The position numbers were made by a program, and so were the translations under genes. Below, one piece after another: positions 38,072 through 46,554 of a DNA stretch of 64,000 nucleotides. The notes beneath the pieces are model-generated. The model was not told the origin of the DNA. It saw only the letters and a list, made by a program, of their open reading frames with translations, and made no database searches. The stretch's first letter is position 1. Each line of letters starts with the position of its first letter. Where the stretch lies: positions 8,556,001-8,620,000 of the forward strand of contig NZ_JADBEK010000001.1 of NCBI RefSeq assembly GCF_014873145.1, written 5' to 3'. The stretch is from Nonomuraea angiospora. Its GTDB lineage: Bacteria; Actinomycetota; Actinomycetes; Streptosporangiales; Streptosporangiaceae.

Positions 38072-38508
38072 ACGCCCAGGCTAGGAGCCGCCGCCCGCCC
38101 GCCGCACCGGCCGAAAGTACGGTCATCCGGCTCCCCTCCCAACAAGTAGGAGTCACCGATCGCGATGGGACTTCACCGGCGATCGGCCAGCCAGCAAACT
38201 GTCCCTGCGGCCATCGCCAGTTCTTCCGCGAAACGTGAAGCGTGGCTCTTTCGCGGGAGCGTTCACGCGATGGCCGTCACCATTGCGGACGGGGACACGG
38301 CACCCGCGGACCGGCGAACGTCATCCGGCCCGGGGTCGAATCTGCACGTCCCGGGAGGACGGCACGCCTGCCTTCGGAGAAAAATCCGTACCCGCTTCGA
38401 CGATCGATCGCTCCTGATCATGAACGGCTTGCCATCATGTGCTCACACAAAGCAAGGGCCCTGGCCACGGGCCGGGATCCCTTCCGGCCGCAGCGAAGGT
38501 AGGTGTGC
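38072..38508. other. 437-bp intergenic region with a possible pseudoknot
   Basis: No convincing gene. A plus-strand frame 38165-38512 lacks a ribosome binding site and recognisable content. At 38226-38267 an 8-bp stem CCGCGAAA/TTTCGCGG (38226-38233 with 38249-38256) encloses CGTGAA (38234-38239), which can pair with TTCACG at 38262-38267: an H-type pseudoknot geometry. It lies about 240 nt before the small coiled-coil gene. Nothing else could be assigned. Confidence 0.45.
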
Positions 38509-38886
38509 GTGAACGTAGAGGCGGAGATCCTCGACCTGAAGCTCCGGGTGGAAACCCTCGAAGCGGCCCTGCGCTCCAACCGAAGCCCGCGGCACGACGA
38601 CATCGTCCCGGCCCAGGCCGGCCCGTACCGGTCCGAGCTGCCGGCCCTCGTCGCGCAGGTGTCGATCGGCGTGTCCGAGCTGAGGGCCGAGATCGCGGAC
38701 GTCCGCACCGAGGTGGGCCAGGACTTCGAGGCTCTGATCGTCGAGGTCGCCGGGGTCCGGGTGCAGCTGAGCGAGAACTACAAGGCCGTTCAGGCGGACC
38801 TGCTCGGGAAGATCGACTCGCTGCGCTGCGACATGATCGACCTCGGCCTCCGGCTCGACCGGCTGATGGAGGCGGGCGACGCCTGA
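38509..38886 (+). CDS. small coiled-coil hypothetical protein
   Basis: 125 residues, nearly all helical with heptad character (EAEILDLKLRVETLEAAL, then SIGVSELRAEIADVRTEVGQ and ENYKAVQADLLGKIDSLRCD). No membrane segment. Actinomycetes encode many such short coiled-coil proteins, sometimes near regulators; no function is known. GTG 38509 is preferred because AAGGTAGG lies five bases upstream; GTG 38503 is possible. It is convergent with the MarR gene 12 nt downstream. Confidence 0.7.
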   Translation: MNVEAEILDLKLRVETLEAALRSNRSPRHDDIVPAQAGPYRSELPALVAQVSIGVSELRAEIADVRTEVGQDFEALIVEVAGVRVQLSENYKAVQADLLGKIDSLRCDMIDLGLRLDRLMEAGDA

Positions 38887-38898
38887 GACCGCCGGGGG

Positions 38899-39357
38899 TC
38901 AGGCGCCGAGGTCGTCGGCCAGCCGGCTCAGGTAGGCCGCGAACTGCCGCCGGTCGCGCTCGTCCCAGGAGGCGGTCAGCTCCTCGAAGGCCCGGCGCTG
39001 CCACTGCCTGGCCCCGGCCAGCAGCGCGTGGCCGCTCTCCGTGAGCCGCAGGCAGGCGCGGCGCCGGTCGCGCTCGGAGGTGTCGCGGGCGAGATAGCCG
39101 GCCTCGACGGCGTCCCTGACCATGCGGCTGGCGCCCGAATGATCGAGGCCGAGCTGGTGCGCGACGGTGCCGACGGTGGGCGGCTCGGGCGCCTCCCCGT
39201 CGGGGCGCGCGTTCGTGTGCACGGCCTCCACCACCAGGATGTGCTGCACGTGACGCGGCTCCCCGGTCAGCTCTTCCGACGCCCGCCCGGCCCACCGGCG
39301 GGACCAGAAGCGCACCAGGTGGAACAGCGCCGGTCCCCCGTCGGTCTCCTCGCTCAT
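38899..39357 (-). CDS. MarR family transcriptional regulator
   Basis: 152 residues. Winged helix with VGTVAHQLGLDHSGASRMVR (recognition helix) and YLARDTSERDRRRACLRLTE (wing). Divergent from the VOC protein gene at 39442, with inverted repeats in the 84-nt gap. The usual arrangement is repression of itself and the neighbour with release by a small ligand. Confidence 0.9.
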   Translation of the reverse strand: MSEETDGGPALFHLVRFWSRRWAGRASEELTGEPRHVQHILVVEAVHTNARPDGEAPEPPTVGTVAHQLGLDHSGASRMVRDAVEAGYLARDTSERDRRRACLRLTESGHALLAGARQWQRRAFEELTASWDERDRRQFAAYLSRLADDLGA

Positions 39358-39385
39358 GCCCTCACCCTACGGCAGGTTGCATGCG

Positions 39386-39417
39386 ATACGCACGTATGAT
39401 TGTGTGCGTTTCACACA
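39386..39417. promoter_or_regulatory. two inverted repeats, likely MarR operator
   Basis: ATACG-ca-CGTAT (39386-39397) and TGTGTG-cgttt-CACACA (39401-39417) lie side by side between the MarR gene and the VOC gene. Confidence 0.6.
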
Positions 39418-39441
39418 CATCTTTTCGGAAGGGATACCGTC

Positions 39442-39822
39442 ATGACCATCGTCATGAACCACCTGATCGTCCCCGCCGCCGACCGCGAGGCGGCGGCGGC
39501 GTTCTTCGCCGGCCTGCTGGGGCTGCGGGTCGGCCCGCCCGCCGGGCCGTTCGCGCCCGTCAGCGTCAACGAGGACCTCACGCTCGACTTCGACGACCGC
39601 CGCGCGCCCCAGCCCGGCCACTACGCCTTCCTGGTCGACGACGACACCTTCGACGCGGTCATGGAGCGGCTCGGGGACGACCCGGCGATCGAGTACGGCT
39701 CCGGCCCGATGAACGGCTGGGACCGCGAGATCAACCGGCTGGCGGGCGGCCGCGGCGTGTACGTGCGCGACCCCAACGGCCACAGCTACGAGCTGTTCAC
39801 CGTCGAGCCCGAAGATCACTGA
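39442..39822 (+). CDS. VOC family (glyoxalase/bleomycin resistance-like) protein
   Basis: 126 residues. Paired beta-alpha-beta-beta-beta modules: MNHLIVPAADREAAAAFFAG with a metal-type His, then GHYAFLVDDDTFDAVMERLG and GVYVRDPNGHSYELFTVEP with a terminal Glu. These positions match the metal-binding VOC fold of glyoxalases, dioxygenases and resistance proteins. ATG 39442 follows GGAAGGG. It is probably controlled by the divergent MarR regulator. Substrate unknown. Confidence 0.88.
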   Translation: MTIVMNHLIVPAADREAAAAFFAGLLGLRVGPPAGPFAPVSVNEDLTLDFDDRRAPQPGHYAFLVDDDTFDAVMERLGDDPAIEYGSGPMNGWDREINRLAGGRGVYVRDPNGHSYELFTVEPEDH

Positions 39823-39993
39823 GTCATCGGTTCGCGGGAGGCGCCGCAGGTGGGCAAGGCATGATTTAACCGGTAAATCCAGCGAAGCGGTGAGAAGGGC
39901 AAACTGCCAGCGTCTGGCCCCCTCCGGTGGCTAGAGTGATGATTCCAATATCGGCGGGATATTTCCTGGTATCCGCAGCGCGAGGAGTCGCGG

Positions 39994-40518
39994 GTGAATC
40001 ACCGCGTGACCGACGAGGCCATGGTCCGAGCCCTGTACCGCGAATACGGCGCCCCCCTGATGGCCTTCGCCGTCCGGCTGACGGGTGGCGATCGGCGCTG
40101 GGCCGAGGACGTCGTGCAGGAGACCCTGGTACGCGCCTGGCGCAACCTCCCCGACCTGCGTACCGACTCCGGCTCCCTGATGCCCTGGCTGGCCACCGTC
40201 GCCCGCCGCGTGGTCATCGACAACCGGCGCCGCTCCGGCTCGCGCCCGCTCGACACCGTCGAGGACGTCCCGGAACGCCTCAACTCGGTGGCCGCGGAGG
40301 ACGACCAGCTGTTACGCGAGATCGTCGTCACCGACGCGATGATGTCGCTCTCACCGGCCCATCGGCAGGTGCTCACGGAGACGTTCCTCCTGGACCGCAC
40401 GGTCCAGGAGGCGGCGGAGATCATCGGGGTGCCCGTGGGCACCGTGAAGTCCCGCGTGTACTACGCCATGCGCGCGTTACGCGTGGCGCTGGAGGAAAGG
40501 GGGGTGACGCTGCCATGA
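39994..40518 (+). CDS. ECF-type RNA polymerase sigma factor
   Basis: 174 residues. Region 2 has YGAPLMAFAVRLTGGDRRWA and EDVVQETLVRAWRN (core binding and -10 recognition); region 4 has LSPAHRQVLTETFLL and VPVGTVKSRVYYAMRALR. GTG 39994 has GAGGAG eight bases upstream. The stop TGA overlaps an ATG (ATGA). The anti-sigma gene follows 147 bp later, but the gap consists of amplified copies of the sigma/anti-sigma junction. It is paralogous to the sigma factor at 54913. Confidence 0.93.
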   Translation: MNHRVTDEAMVRALYREYGAPLMAFAVRLTGGDRRWAEDVVQETLVRAWRNLPDLRTDSGSLMPWLATVARRVVIDNRRRSGSRPLDTVEDVPERLNSVAAEDDQLLREIVVTDAMMSLSPAHRQVLTETFLLDRTVQEAAEIIGVPVGTVKSRVYYAMRALRVALEERGVTLP

Positions 40519-40574
40519 CGTGGGAGGCGCGTCACGACGAGAGCCACGCCGAAAGGGGGGTGACGTTGCCATGA
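40515..40574 (+). CDS. mini-ORF 1 in the sigma/anti-sigma junction
   Basis: 19 codons, MTWEARHDESHAERGVTLP, opening at the ATGA of the sigma stop with a G-rich SD. It is a hybrid: the first part mimics the anti-sigma N terminus (MTEVRHED), the last part repeats the sigma C terminus (ERGVTLP). Its own stop again forms ATGA with mini-ORF 2. Probably a by-product of tandem duplication, but it would be translated by coupling. Confidence 0.5.
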   Translation: MTWEARHDESHAERGVTLP

Positions 40575-40669
40575 CGAGGGAGGCGCGTCACTTCGAGCCA
40601 CCGCGAGAGGGGGGTGACGCGCTCATGATGGAGATGCGTCACGAGGAAAGGGGGGTGACGCGCTCATGA
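40571..40669 (+). CDS. mini-ORF 2 in the sigma/anti-sigma junction
   Basis: 32 codons beginning MTREARHFEPP and ending RHEERGVTRS. An internal in-frame ATG at 40625 belongs to the third repeat unit. Its stop TGA overlaps the ATG of the anti-sigma gene (ATGA at 40666-40669), so the chain sigma, mini-ORF 1, mini-ORF 2, anti-sigma is continuously coupled. Confidence 0.5.
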   Translation: MTREARHFEPPREGGDALMMEMRHEERGVTRS

Positions 40670-41361
40670 CCGAGGTGCGTCACGAAGACGTGGCCGCGTA
40701 CGCGCTCGGCCTGCTCCGCGGGGAGGAGAAGGCCGAGTTCGAGCGCCACCTGAGGGGCTGCCCGAGCTGCGCGGAGGAGGCCGGGGCGTTCGCCGAGATG
40801 GGGGAGCTGATCAAGACCGTCCACCCGGACGACCTCCTGCCCAGCCCGCCCGACCCCGAGGTCGAATCGCTCCTGGTGCGCCGCGCCGCCACCGAACGCC
40901 GCCGCCGGGGCCTCTACCGCACGTTCATGTCCGCCGCGGCCTGCGTGCTCGTCGCGGCCGGCGTCTTCCTCGCCGTCAGCTCGGTCACCGGCGGCCCGAA
41001 CCCCGACAGCATCCACAGCCCGGCCCGCGCGCTCCTCATGACCGGCCACACCTACTCCGCCACCGACAAGAGCACCGGTGTGTCCGCTCTCGTCGGGCTG
41101 GAGGACAAGGGCTGGGGCACCCACGTCGCGCTGGAGCTCAAGGGCGTCAAGGGCCCGCTGCAGTGCCGCCTCATGGCGGTGGGCAACGACGGCCGCTCCG
41201 AGGTGGTGGCGAGCTGGGGCGTGCCGGACAAGGGGTACGGCGTGCCCGGGGCCCCCGACCCCCTGCTGCTGCACGGCGGCACCAGCCTCCCGGAGTCCGA
41301 GCTGAACCACTTCACGGTCGAGACCTTCGACGGCAGGACCCTGGCCACGATCCAGGTGTGA
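40666..41361 (+). CDS. anti-sigma factor with zinc-finger N terminus
   Basis: 231 residues. A zf-HC2 motif FERHLRGCPSCAEE (H-x3-C-x2-C) lies in the cytoplasmic anti-sigma domain, one TM helix at about 88-107 (FMSAAACVLVAAGVFLAVSS), and an extracytoplasmic beta-rich sensor domain with LQCRLMAVGNDGRSEVVASW. It should hold the preceding ECF sigma factor at the membrane until a signal or redox change releases it. The C-terminal domain is homologous to that of the anti-sigma at 55467. Convergent with the STAND gene (2-nt gap). Confidence 0.92.
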   Translation: MTEVRHEDVAAYALGLLRGEEKAEFERHLRGCPSCAEEAGAFAEMGELIKTVHPDDLLPSPPDPEVESLLVRRAATERRRRGLYRTFMSAAACVLVAAGVFLAVSSVTGGPNPDSIHSPARALLMTGHTYSATDKSTGVSALVGLEDKGWGTHVALELKGVKGPLQCRLMAVGNDGRSEVVASWGVPDKGYGVPGAPDPLLLHGGTSLPESELNHFTVETFDGRTLATIQV

Positions 41362-41363
41362 GC

Positions 41364-43643
41364 TCACAGCCCCGACAGGCTCGCGCGCAGCTCGCGGACC
41401 TGCCGGGGCTCCGCGATCCCGTCCCAGGGGGAGAGCGCCGCCAGCCCCGCGTCGCGGTGGCCGGCGGCGTTCCCGGCCCGCAGCCGGGCCAGGTGGAGGT
41501 GGGCCAGCGCCGTGCTCACCCCCGTGGGGGGAAGCCGCGGCTCGGCCTCCTCCAGCAGCGCGACGACGTCCTCGGGACGGTGATCGGGCTCCTCCAGCAG
41601 CACCCCGGCCCGCTGTACGAGGCAGCGGGCCCGCCCGATCTCGTCCGCGGTCTCCGCGTAGAGCCGCTCGGCATCCTTCAGGTTGGACCTGGCGTCGAAG
41701 CGCAGCCCCAGATAGTGGTGCGCGAGCGCGAGCAGCTCCTGCGCGTGCGCCGCCGCGCCGTCGTCCTCGGCCCGCGTGGCCAGGTCGAGCGACTCGAACA
41801 GCACGATGCGGGCGTCGTCGTACAGGCGGCGCGCCTCGAGGTCGCGCCCGTCGCCGTCGAGCGTCTGCCCCTTGCGCAGCAGCAGCGCGGCCACGTTGAT
41901 CAGCCGGAGCGAGTGCCCGGCCAGGTCGCCGCCGGACAGCGCCTGGCCGTAGCGCACGAGCGCCGACTCGACGGCGGTGAACTCGTCGCCGGCGGCCAGC
42001 AGGATGGCAGCGTGCTCCAGGTGCAGCTCGGCGGGCCACGACTCCACCCTGACCCGCAGCCTGGCCGCCCGGTTGAAGTGCTGGCGCGCGGTGGTCGGGT
42101 CGCCCCAGGTGAGCAGGATCGCGCACTGGCGCAGCTCGGCCGTGGCCTGCACGTGCTCGTCGCGCAGCGCCTTGGCCGCCTCGGCCAGCGCCTTGGCGGC
42201 CCGCAGCCGGTCCTCGTGCCGCTGTTCGAGCCGGAACCAGGTCTCCAGCCCGTCCGCGATGCGCGCCAGCGCCCGGGCGGTCTTGGGCACGGGGCTCCCG
42301 TGCGCCAGCACCTCCAGCAGCACCCTGTCCTCGATCGCGAACCAGGCGCGGGCCTCCTCGCCGGGTAACAGCGCGGCGAACGAGTCGGCCTCGTCGGCGA
42401 AGTGCTCGACCAGCCGCCGCCAGGCCGCGGCGTCCTTCGGCGAGGGAGGCGGTCCGGGCGTGCCGCTGGGGAACGCGCCGGTCACCCTGACGCGCGTCAT
42501 CCGTACGTTCTCCACCAGGCCCAGGTCGGCCAGCTCCCCGATCGCGTCGGCGGCGGAGGGCACGCCGAGCAGCGCGGCCGCCGCCCGGTGGTCCACCTCG
42601 GCGATCGGCAGGCCAGCCAGCAGGACGAACAGCTGCTTGGCCGTCGGCCTGAGCTGCCTGACGCTGAGGTTGAGCACGAAGTCGAGGGTCTTGACGACCG
42701 ACAGGTTACGCAGGTCGTCGACCAGGGACTGCAGCGCGACGCCGGGGTTGCGGGCCAGCCAGCGGCCGATCCTGACGATCTCCAGCGGGCTGCCCAGACA
42801 GGCGTCCACCAGCAGTCCGAGCGCCTTCGGGTCGCGGTTGACGCGCTCGTCGCCGATGTGGCGGGCCAGCAGCGCCTGCCCGGCCTCGGGCGCGAGCGGG
42901 CCGAGCTGGATCGGCTCGATGTGCTGCGGCAGCTCGTCGGTGAACGTGCCCGCCACCACGATGTGCGCGCCCGGCACCCGGGGCGGGAGCCAGGCGATCT
43001 GGCTCCAGGTGCTGACGTTGTCCAGCAGGAGCACCCGGTCCGTGCCGGTGAGCGCGTCGATCACCTGCGCGGTGGCGTCCTCCGGCTCCTGGATCGCGCC
43101 GGGCGGCCGGTCGAGGGTGCGCAGGACCCGCTGGGCCACGCTCAGCGGCGTCTCCGCGTGGTCCCTGTCGGGGCCGCGCAGGTCGGCGTAGCGCTGCTTG
43201 CGGGCGTCCGCGGTCAGGTCCCATGTGGCCAGGGTCGCCACCGAGGACGTGCCCATGCCCATCGCGCCCTGCACGACGACGATCCCGCGCTCCTTCGCGC
43301 GCTCCTTGACCTGCTGGATCTCGGCGTCCCTGCCGACCAGCCCGTCGATCCTGTCGGGGAAGGGCAGGCGTTGGAAGACCGGCTGGGGCGGGGCCTTGCG
43401 GCGGCTGCGTACGAAATGGGTGAACCAGCCGGCCACGATCGGCAGCGAGAGGATCAGGATGACGAGCAGCCAGGGGGGCAGCCACTCCGTCACCCGCTCG
43501 ATCAGCTTCTCCTGCAGCAACAGGACCGTGCCGCCCACGGTCAGCAGCCCGCCGAGCCCCAGCTCGGGCAGGTGCGCCCCGGCCTGCCGGGAGAGCTGGG
43601 ACAGGCGGAAGCGCAGCCGGTCCTTTCGCGAGATATCCGTCAT
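41364..43643 (-). CDS. membrane-anchored STAND (NB-ARC-like) ATPase with TPR repeats
   Basis: 759 residues. Two hydrophobic helices near the N terminus (about 28-44 and 57-78). The NTPase domain starts with RIDGLVGRDAEIQQVKERA. The Walker A position reads VVQGAMGMGTSSVA (residues 123-136), with Thr132 in place of the essential Lys. Walker B is DRVLLLDN (202-209). A winged-helix-like part and helical TPR-type repeats fill residues 400-759. It overlaps the permease gene by 4 nt (ATGA) and is the last gene of the importer operon. Role inferred: a signal-transducing or scaffold partner of the transporter. Confidence 0.85.
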   Translation of the reverse strand: MTDISRKDRLRFRLSQLSRQAGAHLPELGLGGLLTVGGTVLLLQEKLIERVTEWLPPWLLVILILSLPIVAGWFTHFVRSRRKAPPQPVFQRLPFPDRIDGLVGRDAEIQQVKERAKERGIVVVQGAMGMGTSSVATLATWDLTADARKQRYADLRGPDRDHAETPLSVAQRVLRTLDRPPGAIQEPEDATAQVIDALTGTDRVLLLDNVSTWSQIAWLPPRVPGAHIVVAGTFTDELPQHIEPIQLGPLAPEAGQALLARHIGDERVNRDPKALGLLVDACLGSPLEIVRIGRWLARNPGVALQSLVDDLRNLSVVKTLDFVLNLSVRQLRPTAKQLFVLLAGLPIAEVDHRAAAALLGVPSAADAIGELADLGLVENVRMTRVRVTGAFPSGTPGPPPSPKDAAAWRRLVEHFADEADSFAALLPGEEARAWFAIEDRVLLEVLAHGSPVPKTARALARIADGLETWFRLEQRHEDRLRAAKALAEAAKALRDEHVQATAELRQCAILLTWGDPTTARQHFNRAARLRVRVESWPAELHLEHAAILLAAGDEFTAVESALVRYGQALSGGDLAGHSLRLINVAALLLRKGQTLDGDGRDLEARRLYDDARIVLFESLDLATRAEDDGAAAHAQELLALAHHYLGLRFDARSNLKDAERLYAETADEIGRARCLVQRAGVLLEEPDHRPEDVVALLEEAEPRLPPTGVSTALAHLHLARLRAGNAAGHRDAGLAALSPWDGIAEPRQVRELRASLSGL

Positions 43644-45337
43644 GGGCGCACCCCTCGCGTCAGCCCCCGGTACAGCCAGCGCCCGGTGACGACCACCAGC
43701 AGCACGGGCACCGCGGTCGCGATCACCGACTGCGCCGCCAGCGGCCCGGCCGCGCTCATGAAGTGGCGGGCCTGCTCCAGCAGGATCAGCGGCAGGTGGT
43801 CGCCCGACGGCCAGTTGAGCAGCAGGCCGACGACCGTGTCGTTCCAGACCAGGACGAACGCCAGGACCGCGGCCAGCACCAGGGCCGGGCGCGCCTCGCG
43901 TACGACGTGGAACAGCTCCCAGCGGCCCCGCGCCAGCATGGGGGCCGGCACGCGGACGAACGCGTTGTGGAGCACCAGCACCGCCAGCGGGATCACCAGC
44001 GCCGCGTGCACGATGGCCAGCGCCGGAGCGGTGCCGACGACCGGGCTGAGCCAGCGCTCCAGCGGCACCGCGAACGCCTGCGGCGGCAGCACGGCCAGGG
44101 CCACCGCGACCAGCAGCACCGGCCGCCAGGCCCGGCGCGGCAGCAGGTGCTCGTGCGCCAGCACATAAGCGGCCGGCACGGCGGCCAGCAGCACCAGGCA
44201 CACCACCACGACGGCCCGCAGGAACGTGGTGCCGAGCGCACCGGTGAACCCGCCGTCGGCCAGCGCCTCCGTGTACGAGCCCAGCGTCCAGGGACCGCCG
44301 CCCCACCACCCGGACAGCGCCGCGGCGACCGGGTCGCGCAGCGAGGTCAGCACGAGCACCAGGAACGGCACCACCCAGAGCACCGACACGGCCGCGCACA
44401 GCAGCCAGATCCGCCAGCCCTTCCTGGGCGGCGGCGGGACCACCGGCTCGGCCCAGGTCACCCGCCCGCGCAGCCCGAACAGGGCGGGCACCGCCATCAC
44501 GGCCACGAGCGCCGACAGCCCCACGGAGAGCGCGGAGGCCCGCGTGTCGCCCAGGTCGCCGTGGTGGCGCCACCAGAACAGCCCGCCGCCCTCGACCTCG
44601 GCCTGCATCGACCCGGGCGCGCCCATCAGCACCACGTCGAAGACCCGGGCCGCCGCCGCCAGCGCGAACAGGTACGCCAGCGCGGCCGGCCCGGCGAGCG
44701 CCGGGACCACGACGGACCAGAGCCTGCGCCGCCGCCCGACGCCGAACGCCCTGGCCATCCGCAGCAGGTTGGTGGGCAGCCGCGCCAGCGCCTCGTGGAA
44801 GACCAGGAACGCGACCCCGGCCCACTGCCAGACCAGCGCCAGCCCGAACACCACCCAGATCCACACGGGGCCGAGAAAGGCCACCTCCGTGCCGAACAGG
44901 GCGTTGACCAGGCCGCGGCGCGGGTTGGTGTCGAACATCAGCCGGAAGATCGCGCCCGTGGTGAGCGGGGACACCGCGGCCGGCAGCACCAGCAGGAAGC
45001 GCAGCACGCCGCCGAGCACCGGGCCGGCGTTCCTGGCCAGCCAGGCCAGGCCGAGGCCCACGGCGCACACGACCACGGCCAGCACCAGCCACATGAACGA
45101 GTTGCCGAGCGACTGGAGCACCCGGCCGTCGAGCAGCACGTCGTACGCGCCGGGCCCGGCCGAGAGGCTGAACACCACCGTCGCGCAGAGCGGGACCAGG
45201 ATGACGCCCGCCGACAGCAGGACCGCCAGGAGGAGGTAGAGCGAGGCGCGCAGGCGGCCGATCCCGTGCCGGACCAGCGGGATCCTGGCGTCGTGGTGCG
45301 TGGCGGCCTCGAACAGGAAGGCGTCGCGCCGGCTCAC
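43640..45337 (-). CDS. ABC importer permease, two permease domains fused
   Basis: 565 residues with about twelve TM helices in two homologous halves. The first half (to about residue 260) has a recognisable EAA-type loop, LLRMARAFGVGRRRRLWSVV, where a permease contacts its ATPase. In the second half the corresponding loop (MLARGRWELFHVVREARPAL) has lost the consensus Gly spacing. Fused permeases are known for iron and thiamine importers. The GTG start overlaps the stop of the binding-protein gene (GTGA), and the end overlaps the STAND gene by 4 nt. Confidence 0.88.
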   Translation of the reverse strand: MSRRDAFLFEAATHHDARIPLVRHGIGRLRASLYLLLAVLLSAGVILVPLCATVVFSLSAGPGAYDVLLDGRVLQSLGNSFMWLVLAVVVCAVGLGLAWLARNAGPVLGGVLRFLLVLPAAVSPLTTGAIFRLMFDTNPRRGLVNALFGTEVAFLGPVWIWVVFGLALVWQWAGVAFLVFHEALARLPTNLLRMARAFGVGRRRRLWSVVVPALAGPAALAYLFALAAAARVFDVVLMGAPGSMQAEVEGGGLFWWRHHGDLGDTRASALSVGLSALVAVMAVPALFGLRGRVTWAEPVVPPPPRKGWRIWLLCAAVSVLWVVPFLVLVLTSLRDPVAAALSGWWGGGPWTLGSYTEALADGGFTGALGTTFLRAVVVVCLVLLAAVPAAYVLAHEHLLPRRAWRPVLLVAVALAVLPPQAFAVPLERWLSPVVGTAPALAIVHAALVIPLAVLVLHNAFVRVPAPMLARGRWELFHVVREARPALVLAAVLAFVLVWNDTVVGLLLNWPSGDHLPLILLEQARHFMSAAGPLAAQSVIATAVPVLLVVVTGRWLYRGLTRGVRP

Positions 45338-46554
45338 AGGGCTCCCTCCTTGCTGCCCGCGACCAGCTTGTCGCGGGCCGCGCCCGCGGCCGTGGCGGGA
45401 TCGACCTCGTTGGCGGCGACGTCGGTGAACAGCTCGGTGAGCACCCGCCACAGCCCGCGCCCGTCGCCGCCCTCCAGGCCGCCGATGAGCCGGTCGGACA
45501 GGTCGTAGTGGGCGTTGTCGGCGGCGTTGAGCTCCTGGGCGGGGCCGCGCAGCAGCTCGTGGGAGGGCGGCGTGAACGGCGTCAGGAAGCCGCCGTCGGC
45601 GATCCAGCCGGTCAGCGCGTCGTGCTCGCCGCTCGCCCGCGGCCTGGTCAGCCAGTTGACGAACTCGACCGCGTGCGCCGGCCCGTCCCGCATCGTCACC
45701 GCCACGTCGCCGCCGACGACCAGCGGGGCCGGGTTGCTCCCGTAGGCGGGGAAGCGGAAGTGCGCCGCGACGCCCTTGCCGCCGTAGTGCTCGATGACGG
45801 GCAGGGCGAAGTCGGGGGCGGCCACCACGGCCGCGGTGCGGTAGGCGAAGACGTCGAAGATCGAGTCGTGGAACTGCATGGTGAGCGCCCGCCGGGCCTG
45901 CTCGGGGGTGAACGCGCCGCGCCAGATCGTGCCGAGCAGCTCCAGCGCGTCCGCGACCTGCGGCGCGCTCCACCAGTCGGGGTTGCCCGGCAGCCCGGGC
46001 GGGAAGAGGCCGCCGTAGACCTCGGGGGCGAAGGCGAGCAGCACGTTCTCGAACCAGTCGCTGAGCACCCACCCGTCGGCCGCCCCGATCGCCACGCTGC
46101 CCGGGGTGGGCTGCCAGGAGGTCAGGTCGGCGGGCGGCGTGTACTCCCCGGCCCGGTGCCAGACGAGCGACTTGTGCGCGAGCTTGAACCAGGCGCCCAG
46201 CTCCTCGTGGCTCCCGGGCGGCGTCACGAGCCCCCGCCAGAACTCCTGCTGCCGGTGGTCGCCCGTCCAGGGCCGGATGCGCGGCCCGATCGTCGGATCG
46301 AAGAGCAGGCCCAGCCTCGGGATCACGGCCACGTCCGGTATGACCTCCTCCGCGGGGCCGCGCAGCACGGCGGCGATGTTGTCGCCCGCCGAGAAGACGT
46401 GGACCGGGCGCCCGTACTCCTTGACCACGCCGAGGAAGCGCCGCAGCTCGTCGCCGCTCCACACCACCGCCACCTGCAGCGGCCGCTCGCGGGCGCAGCC
46501 GGCGAGGGCCGCCGCGGGCAGCGCGGCCAGCAGCGTTCTACGGGTCAGGGGCAT
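45334..46554 (-). CDS. extracellular solute-binding lipoprotein
   Basis: 406 residues. The N terminus TRRTLLAALPAAALAGC has a twin-arginine pair and a lipobox (LAGC, Cys20), so the protein is a membrane-anchored lipoprotein, possibly Tat-exported. The fold follows ABC family 1 sugar/oligosaccharide binding proteins: LQVAVVWSGDELRRFLGVV, DVAVIPRLGLL, FEFVNWLTRP-like C-terminal segment. The ligand is unknown. It overlaps the upstream ABC-subunit gene by 17 nt and the permease gene by 4 nt. Confidence 0.88.
   Translation of the reverse strand: MPLTRRTLLAALPAAALAGCARERPLQVAVVWSGDELRRFLGVVKEYGRPVHVFSAGDNIAAVLRGPAEEVIPDVAVIPRLGLLFDPTIGPRIRPWTGDHRQQEFWRGLVTPPGSHEELGAWFKLAHKSLVWHRAGEYTPPADLTSWQPTPGSVAIGAADGWVLSDWFENVLLAFAPEVYGGLFPPGLPGNPDWWSAPQVADALELLGTIWRGAFTPEQARRALTMQFHDSIFDVFAYRTAAVVAAPDFALPVIEHYGGKGVAAHFRFPAYGSNPAPLVVGGDVAVTMRDGPAHAVEFVNWLTRPRASGEHDALTGWIADGGFLTPFTPPSHELLRGPAQELNAADNAHYDLSDRLIGGLEGGDGRGLWRVLTELFTDVAANEVDPATAAGAARDKLVAGSKEGAL

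Larger units (their letters stand above)
40495..40686. repeat. four copies of the sigma/anti-sigma coupling junction
   Basis: Units begin at 40495, 40551, 40605 and 40646, each GArAGGGGGGTGACG followed by an ATGA and then by a G(A)GGCGCGTCAC- or GAGrTGCGTCAC-type segment. Unit 1 contains the real sigma stop, unit 4 the real anti-sigma start. Units 2 and 3 are extra copies. Each unit carries its own G-rich ribosome binding site. Confidence 0.93.

Noticed and set aside
38165..38512. 115-codon frame in the intergenic region before the coiled-coil gene
   Set aside because: No ribosome binding site, no recognisable motif, and the sequence overlaps a likely RNA structure.
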